Assembly: GCA_030248065.1 (NCBI GenBank)
Contig: JASAMV010005593.1
Coordinates: forward strand, 44,700-108,699
From: Rhynchonema sp. JSB1_4
Taxonomy: Eukaryota; Nematoda; Chromadorea; Monhysterida; Xyalidae
Direction of reading: 5' to 3'
Length of the DNA: 64,000 nt
Position 1 is the stretch's first letter, and every line of letters starts with the position of its first letter. A program made the translations under genes and the position numbers. Of this stretch, positions 56,389 through 64,000 are shown one piece after another. The notes beneath the pieces were generated by a model, which was given only the letters and a program-made list of their open reading frames with translations, made no database searches and was not told the DNA's origin.

Positions 56389-57837
56389 CCCTAACCCAAC
56401 AGCCCTCATCAGGGCTACCCAGAGTGGCTGGCAATAAGACCACAACAAATTTTTCGCAAAATGTCAACACACGGCCACAAAAAACATTCAGAGAACAGCA
56501 TGACAAGTGCACGTTACACTGTATTTGCCTTATGTTTCAATGGTTAGAGCATGTGGCATTTTGGGGTTGTTCACCCGGTGATTTCGTCGCTGACGATTGA
56601 CCCGAATCGCCACAGCTGTCAGACCGAAACAGCAACGTGTCTCTGGTCTTGCGCAAAGGCGTGCTCTCAAAGCACCTGTACATACAATATGTACATATAT
56701 GTACGTCTGACCAATAACATTGGTATTTTTGCTTCAATGCAGCCCTCAATGCAACCCAGTGTTTATGAAGCAGTTTACGATCACAACAACAATATCGTAC
56801 CATAACTAATAATAGTACATGTACAGTTCGTTGATGCTTCGGCTTAGTCAAGCCACATGGAAGTGCATTCACAACGAAACGGAGAACATTGCGACCGCAC
56901 TTCAAACATTTATTAGATTCACTGCCACAGACGTCATCGGAAAGACCTAAATGCCGCATACCTGGCTGGCTCGTATGCATGTGCAGCTAATGAATGCCTC
57001 TGGGACTTCCTTGCGGACGTCAAACAATAACAACGGCCAAAATCACATCGTTACATCAAAAGCGATGTTTTGACACGACCAACTTAGCTTGTTGACGTCG
57101 CTTATTGCCCGCTCGTTGGAACTGTTGTCGTGGGGTAGTGATTTTAATACAAAAACAAAGTTACCCTTTCAAGGAGTGAAATTTCGAATATGCATTGCCG
57201 ATATGAATGGATTCTGACCGAAGTGATACAGAAATAGTTTGGAACGCATGGGTGTAAGTTTATGGTACGCATGTACATAAGCATGAAAAGTTATGGCTCG
57301 ACAAAATGGTTACAAAGTTTGATTGTCTGTGGTTACAGTACGATTATTACTACTGTAGCTCATACTCACGGTACGCATCCCTGTTTTTAACATCAAGTCA
57401 AGGGCACATGCACGAGGAGTATTAATTGGCAATAAAAAGAAAAATAAAGAAAAAAATCGAAACTGTGGTGTTGGCCGTGTGGGTGAGGGGCAGCTTGTTG
57501 GTTTCGTTACCTTCTGCCAAGCAGTCGTTTCGATGTTTGCGGCAATGGCAGACCGAGCTGTTTGTGTCCAGTACGTATACCACGTGCTGGTTGCGTCACC
57601 GCAGTTGGTTTCTGCCGTTCTGTCGTGCCGCAAATGGGTTGAAATAATTGCAAGCTTCTGCTGCAGTGCTCTGATCAATCAATACGCAAGTGCTGCTGCG
57701 TGCGCCTGTTTTCGTTCATACATAGATCCTGAGGCCCAAAAATTAGGCACGGCATTTGTCCGCCGAATCACTGGAAATAGGCGATTGCACGTTGCGTGCG
57801 AGTCTTGTGAAGCTCAGGGTCGTCTGGTATTCGTTTT

Positions 57838-57917
57838 TGACCTCAAGGACTCGATGATGTTCTGGTGCACCGCGCGCTGACCTCAAGGACTCGATGATGT
57901 TCTGGTGCACCGCGCGC
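57838..57917 (+). repeat. Perfect 40-bp tandem duplication
   Basis: The unit beginning TGACCTCAAGGACTCG and ending CACCGCGCGC occurs twice head to tail (57838-57877 and 57878-57917) with no difference. It is either a recent slippage duplication or an assembly artefact. Confidence 0.9.
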
Positions 57918-59000
57918 TTATGTGAATACTTTCGCAACATGCACAGTGTTCATTGACAAAACTCCACCCAAGACACCATCTTTCAATGTGTAAACACTCC
58001 AGTAGTCCATAAGTGATTAGTGACGTGTCGTGTTCCAGTGTCTTCGGCAATGAGACACACAAGTGTCCTGCGTATACTACATACGTGTAGTGTATGTACG
58101 AGCGTTTTGTATTATGAAAATTTCATAAGCGCAAAAGTGCGCACCCCGGCTGCTGCGTGTCGTTGAAACAAATATGGCTCCCCGAGGAAAAGTAATGTCT
58201 CAATGTTCCATAGATGGTAGTTCGTAGACGCCAAACCCTAATTTTTCATCTCGGCATCCGCCAAAATGACAAGTAATAGGCCACTGTTCACTCAAGTAGG
58301 GGTCTGCAACCGGAAAAGTGCGTGTCCGTGTGTGCGTGCATGTGCAACTTGTGCCCCAGTGCTGCCAGCAGGCGCAGCAGTGCAAAAATGGCCGAAAGCC
58401 ATTTGGATAGCTGTCCATTACGGCTGGCACACGAAGCAACAATCTGCGTTTACATGCCATATCTGTTCGTCATATTTTTGTTTTATAGTTCGGCACCATT
58501 TAGATTCTGCTGATAGAAAACATCCAATCAGCGTTTTTCTTGATTTGGCGCTATGATAATTTCGGTTTAACTTTGCTGTTTTCTGGAACCCACTGAACAG
58601 TCATGATTGGTTGGTTCAATTCTTACATTTTTACTGTCGTGGCTCCGTTTTTCGTTGACTGATCGACTTTACATTCGTTTGCGGTGTTTTCGGGTCAAAA
58701 GATTGAGCGGTTCGGCCGCCGCAAGCCATCACAACATTCGCTGATGGTCTTACATTTTGATGCTGTAAGTGCAGCCACGACAAAAAAGGTTGTAAATTTA
58801 TCCCACTCCATCAAAGGTCCACTTGTGGTGCACCTGCACTTTTGTGGCGTGGGTGTTTGTTGCAATGGCGCTCGTATACTATCACCATCACGTCTGGGTG
58901 GGTGCGCTGACCATTTTGCCACCGCAAATGCTACGCTTTTCACTTCGTGTTGTTGTTGCGGTAGATGCAGTGTCTGATGAGTTTTAAGGTGGACTTGCGT

Positions 59001-59374
59001 TAGTTGAGTATAGTCCAGCCACCAGCTCATGAGACGACTTTTTTTAAAGCTTGCTTGGCCGCATTCAAAAATGCTCCAGATACACGTGTTTTCGCAAACA
59101 AAAGAAAGAGATTGGCTGAGGGAGATGATGACAAGTTCCAGCTGGCTGATCTCAATTTGTTGCGTGCTTACGCGAACAGCAGCGATGTTCAGCACACAAA
59201 TGTTTTGGGAGTCAAAAGGGAATTTACGCACCGAGTGGAGAGCGTGTTTTTAAAAAATACGTGCGTTTCTCTTTCTTTCATTTCCGAAATACGTGGAACC
59301 GGAACATTGTTGGATCCGCACAAGCCAATTTCAAAAAAAAGTCGTCTCATGAGTTCGTGGCTGGACTATACCGA
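59001..59374. repeat. Inverted pair of about 40 bp
   Basis: GAGTATAGTCCAGCCACCAG (near 59006) through CATGAGACGACTTTTTTT is mirrored at 59334-59374 (AAAAAAGTCGTCTCATGAG to CTGGACTATAC). The intervening 290 bases are unlike other repeats in the window. No target duplication identified. Confidence 0.6.
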
Positions 59375-62300
59375 CACAATGACATGTACATCTACATTTT
59401 GAAAGTCCTAGATTCACGTAATGGTTGTGTCATTTTTTCTTTATTTCACTGGCCATGAGGCGTATCTCACGCTGAGACACTGGTATCCTCCTTAAAATCT
59501 GAAACGCATACGATTTCGTAAGTCCCCTACATTATCTACATTATGTTCTCCTGCTTCCCAGTTATATTTGATGAGCGCAGGTTGCAGAAAACAACAACCT
59601 CGGATCAGCACATTATAGTCGTTGGGTTGGTCCAAATCGAAACACATAACGCACCATCCAATACCAAAAGTATACCCTGTAATCGGTATCCCTTATACAA
59701 CTGACTACGGTGACTAACGCATCTGTTCTTAAACACAGAAAAGGCCACAAACGGCGGCGTTCTAGTAAAATGTAGATGCAGCACGTGCCATTCCACTGCG
59801 TACATCTGTTATCATCACACCATCTTACTGAAGATGCGGGGTGCACCAAGCGGTTCCTCATCGGTGTTCTTGTCATTCTGTAGTACACCCGGACCCGTGT
59901 ATTGGAATTTCGTTACATAATCGCTTGGTTTCTAAACGATTAAAGAATATGCCAACTGAAAATGCACCCACGGAGCAATCCAAGCTGAACTGAACAGGCA
60001 GTTGCACTTGTTTTGTTGCCACTTATGTAACCCTCGTATTCACTTTGGACTTTGGCTCTTTCTGTTTTCTGGCGCGTATCCTTTTCGCTCACCACCATCG
60101 GCTGTCGAAATGAGCGTCATTTTTATCAAAAAATATTCTCGTTTTGCGCGAACACAAAATTGTGTGTGCGCTGTGCAAGTGTGTGATCGGTCGGGTGGTG
60201 CAGGTGTGCCCCTATACAAGCTGCGCCAACAAAGTCCCTTTATTACTCTTCTTTGAAGTGTTCCAACACGCTATTACTGACTGTCAACTGCAACCCTGTA
60301 TCCGTTTTTTGTCAACCGGCTTTTCTCGTGAAAAAAGTGCAAAATGTATATGACCTTAACTGATATGCCAGTAAGGAGCGCGGGCTCATTTGTTGCACTT
60401 TGGGGACGGCCCAAATCAAAGCCAAGGCGATCAGTCTCGTAGGATAAATGCCACCGATGCATTATAGCATGTGGCCACTTGTTGTAATGTGCGTTCAGGG
60501 GTTCGGCACAAAAGTTTTTGTTCAGCACAAGAAAGCAACGCATTTGGGTTTTTTCAACCCATCACCGTTTTTCCTCCCGAGTCAGCTTTGGCCCTTGTTC
60601 GTTGAGACTTTGTTCTTCAGCTGATGTGTTCTGATGTTTCGTATGCAATCTGATGCATCTCTAAACTCTTCGCGGCAGTTTGTGACAATATAGAACAGTT
60701 GCGCTGTGTTCGACACATGTCAGAATACGGGGCACGTGTATGTCGTATCTATCGTGTTGTAACGACAACAATCGGGATAACATTTGCGTGGAGGCGTGAA
60801 CAGACGCGCTTGTTTTATCGCACGGCTGCAGTGCACCAAAGGCTAAATGAATTAAAGTTCTAGGCAGCTGCACGGCACGATATTGTGATGACAGTCATGA
60901 TGTCAGTCAAATCGCAGTCAGTGTCAATATACACCGTAATCCTTTCGGTGCAATTATACGACATTCGTTCATCTGAATTGACTGTCATTACGAACTGCCA
61001 CAACGTCATACCAAAGAATTGACACTTGCACACCAACTCGTTTGTTACAAACGCAGTCGAAGATAAAAGCGCACGAGCCTGCCTTGCCTGCTTGACTGAT
61101 AGATTATTCAGTGTCGGGTTTTGGCTGCGAATCTTGGCGTGACATCTGCAACCTGCTTTGTTGCTTGACGTCATGGCCGAAATCATTTGCAGTTCATTTG
61201 CATTCGAATGAATGTCGTTCGCGAAATTCTGGTGCACTTCAGCTTCAGAACTGTGCAGAATCTATTCTGCTTGCGCCGTCCATTTATTTCAATCTGATCT
61301 CAAGCCTCATTCATTTGGTCAGTCGCATATAATATGTAGCAGCAGCGTTTATTTCCGACAACAAGACTCATGCGCGCACACAGAGTGAAGTGCAGTTGGT
61401 GCAAAAATACAGTGTCAAAGACAAATGACACTGTCACCGCACGTGTGCCCCTGTAGGTATGTAGACAGACAGGTCAAGCAGACCATGACCATGGCTACTA
61501 ACTAGGTAGGCCTCACACGGTACCAAAAGTACTGCACAAGAGCGGGCGACAAAAAGCTATCATTGGTTGCGGTCATGGAAGGTCGAGCGCTTACCGGTAT
61601 ACCTATAGTAGGTAGGTTGAGCTTTCTGTCAAAAAATGCTTTTTAGTCGTTGCTTTGAAGCTGCAGGCAATGCGGCAGGTATACATAGGTATCCACCCAC
61701 AATGCAGGTTTGAGGAGGACTTCAGCACATGTTTCAGCGCGCTTTCTTCTTCATGCCATTCTAACGCATACGCAGTTTTGAGCCACGATGCACGTGTACA
61801 GCATGCCTAATTACAGTCTGCACATGACGTGGTGGCTTGGCTGCAGCACTCATTTCGAATGCCCGGGCTGTATCCGGCGTTTGAACTGTATGTACCTCGC
61901 AGCAACTGTTGTGTTGCGATTACCACTAGAGATCTGGTCTCGACTCTGACTTTGCTTTGTGTGTTTGTCCGGTTTTTAGTCGGGAATTTGTCAAAAACAC
62001 ATGCACCCGCCAGCCAGCTGCCCTGAGAGTGACACTTTGTCTCCCCATACTCGAGATCTATTGCACCTTTGCACCACATGCCCCCTACATGACTGAATTA
62101 TGGTTTGAGGTGATTTTTTATCCGTATCCTCTCATTATCCTGTATTAACATCGTTTATGATTTGTGGAGAATCGTAACCATGCGCATGTTTACGGCTTTG
62201 GTATGCGACACTCAGTTTTCACGTGTTTTAATTGTGGTATTGTACCAACGTCATGCTTGAAAGGCGGACAAAACTGTGAGGATGAAATTGTCTGCACCGG

Positions 62301-64000
62301 GTCAGACTGCTGTTTTCAAGCTTTCTTGCACGTCATTCGAGAGGCAAACCCTGATACTTAAATCTACCTTGCCACAAGATTTCATATTTTTCCAAAGTGA
62401 TCTTTTCTGTACCATGTTGCGCCAGTGACAGACCAGCACAAACATAAATATCCACTTGTCTGCAAATGTGACAAACGTGGCCCAACGCCGCGTCTTGTAC
62501 TCGGGTGTATACATGGCCCGTAATCTGATTATCACGTTACATTATATCATTATGAGCGCCAAAGTCTCGCCTGGTGCCCACATTGTTAATTCATCAAGTA
62601 GTCGTGAAGATTGAACCGCGCTTGGAGATGGCTTGAATAACCTGTCAGTAAAGGAGGAACCGTAATCTTAACACAACCTTCAAATCTTGCCTTGACATAA
62701 GCTAATGTATAGAGATAAGTCGCAGATCCTTCGCCCCACACATGTTTGTCTCTGATGGTGTGTCTCAACTTTTCATCTGGCAGACCCCAACTGTGCATGT
62801 AAAATTTGTACATATCTGGGTACCAGCCAACACCCCAGCAGCATGCAACGTACATGTGTGCTAGCACAGGCGCAAACATGCTTATTACCCGCGCGCCCCT
62901 GCCGCTTATAACCAACTATAATTGTAAATAACACAGCCATAAGAATCTGCGCCCATGTTGCGTGCCACGAACCGTTTTACACACACGTGTGGTCCTCTCC
63001 GTGCCATATAGCCCGTTCCAGTTCCAATTCCGGTTCGTGCAGTGGTTCTCGAACTGGAACCGGAAAGCTATGGTGTGTGTGTGCACCTGTAACGTGTCAT
63101 GAACAGATTGATGTGAATGGTGGCGCAAGATGATAGGTGCATGCGGCCGGATATCCATCGTTTTTCTCTTTACGAGCCAGCTACACTTTATGAGAAATGT
63201 GTGTTCGTTGACTTACTCGATAAGCAGTAGGCACTTTCAGAGACATTTTTCGTTCTCCATGAATACTTCATAACAAAAGTGGATATATCGAGCTGTATTC
63301 GCGTGTATCGAAGCTATAGGGTGTTCGAAAGGGACATTAGAACCGTCAAGCGAGCAATACACGGTGCAAACAAAGATCTAATTAGCCAGACCAAACCCAA
63401 GTGTGTGGCCCCAGCATTATGACCGGTACAATAAGCGCAAGCCCTGCTCAGTGTCCGTGTGTAAATATAAGAACATGTCTCCTGGTGGCACGGCGTTCAA
63501 TTGAAATCTGCCTAATTACCCACTGCTTTGAAATGTTGCCGTCCGAAAATGCGTACCAATATGAAAGGACACTCAATTGTAGCCACAATGTGATCATAAC
63601 GACTGTTCATAAATCCATTGCCTTATAACCTGAGGTGCAGTTCAGATGTAACAAGCCAAGGCTGTATATAATATATAATGGGAGGGGCTTTGGTTTTGCC
63701 CATGATGTGTGTACTACCAGAAGCTATTCATGGTAAGATTGCGCAGCGCAGTATCACCAATCTGCTCGCTTTTCTTTGAAACAACGCACGATAAACCAGT
63801 TATGATTCACTGCGTTGTTTGTGCCCATTCTTGATTCTTTTTCAAACCACATCATCGCCTGTCGTCGTTTCACATAATTTCCACCATCAACACATATTCA
63901 GTTTGCAAGTCGTATACAATCATATCCGAGGCAGTGTGTCGCCATACCAATCTGATCACTGACATTTCGTTCAATCAATACCGTTTTGTTACCCAAGACA

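Larger units (their letters stand above)
54091..56760. mobile_element. Penelope-like element with flanking repeats
   Basis: The coding part (54179-56093) is bracketed by related sequence. 54154-54214 and 56703-56760 are direct repeats (TGACCAATA, CACTGG/CATTGG, then TATTTTTGCTTCAATGCAG). 54091-54140 is matched in inverted orientation by about 56620-56685 (GCTTTGAG, then AAGACCAG). This mixed arrangement would fit the complex terminal repeats of Penelope-like elements or insertion into an older foldback repeat. The boundaries are approximate. Confidence 0.6.
56761..64000. other. Gene-poor tail of the window
   Basis: No gene supported. Noted items: a 40-bp tandem duplication at 57838-57917, an inverted pair near 59001-59374, and a Cys-rich open stretch at about 62210-62330 (FTCFNCG, GQNCEDEIVC, GSDCCF) without clear splice partners. 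The rest shows no repeat structure or coding signal I can name. Confidence 0.4.

Noticed and set aside
57426..57880. Cys/Ala-rich plus-strand frame of 133 codons
   Set aside because: No domain or splice support; it overlaps the tandem duplication and is mirrored by an equally long minus-strand frame.
59004..59402. 132-codon frame inside the inverted pair
   Set aside because: Its start and end lie in the mirrored repeat arms, so it is probably repeat-derived.
62586..62915. 109-codon minus-strand frame with hydrophobic start
   Set aside because: No recognised family and no flanking exons; length alone is not convincing here.

Overview
The window is eukaryotic nuclear DNA, most likely from a nematode or a close relative. 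It carries intron-rich genes with short GT-AG introns and TTTTCAG-type acceptors, a 30-exon receptor tyrosine phosphatase with the domain order of nematode CLR-1, and a degenerate TTAGGC block (the nematode telomere unit). The nematode call is inference. Gene density is low, and most non-genic DNA is small non-autonomous transposons and foldback repeats.

Layout: 1-4.4 kb holds foldback repeats. At 4454-6052 (+) is a secreted protein of unknown function. At 7532-12748 (+) is NLE1 (Notchless, ribosome biogenesis), 8 exons, with repeats filling introns 1 and 5. At 13070-13802 (-) is ATP synthase subunit delta. From 13.9 to 20.9 kb lies a block of nested MITEs. At 20983-36835 (+) is the CLR-1-like receptor phosphatase. 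Its 6.3-kb intron 22 splits the codon after the catalytic cysteine of domain 1 and hosts a seven-TM receptor on the opposite strand, a possible small Cys-rich secreted protein, a tRNA-like sequence and two MITEs. At 38696-38983 (-) is the 3' part of the complex III hinge protein UQCRH, and at 39916-41248 (-) OSTM1. From 41.3 to 45.9 kb is a second nested-MITE block. At 46780-48647 (+) is SDHB. At 49249-51756 (-) is a dual-specificity-phosphatase-fold protein with a destroyed active site. At 52333-53423 is a 1.1-kb palindrome bounded by TTAA. At 54179-56093 is a Penelope-like retroelement (RT plus GIY-YIG) broken by two frameshifts, followed by a tRNA-like stretch and a hammerhead-ribozyme-like motif. 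From 56.8 kb to the end I found no gene I can support.

Three genes (ATP5F1D, UQCRH, SDHB) serve mitochondrial respiration; the rest share no evident pathway and nothing suggests operons. The most unusual signal is the repeat fraction. Fifteen elements have both termini and a perfect 8-bp target duplication, often inserted inside one another. Elements with the same core carry different short subterminal phrases, and different terminal families share a small GC-rich palindrome in the core. No transposase gene is present.
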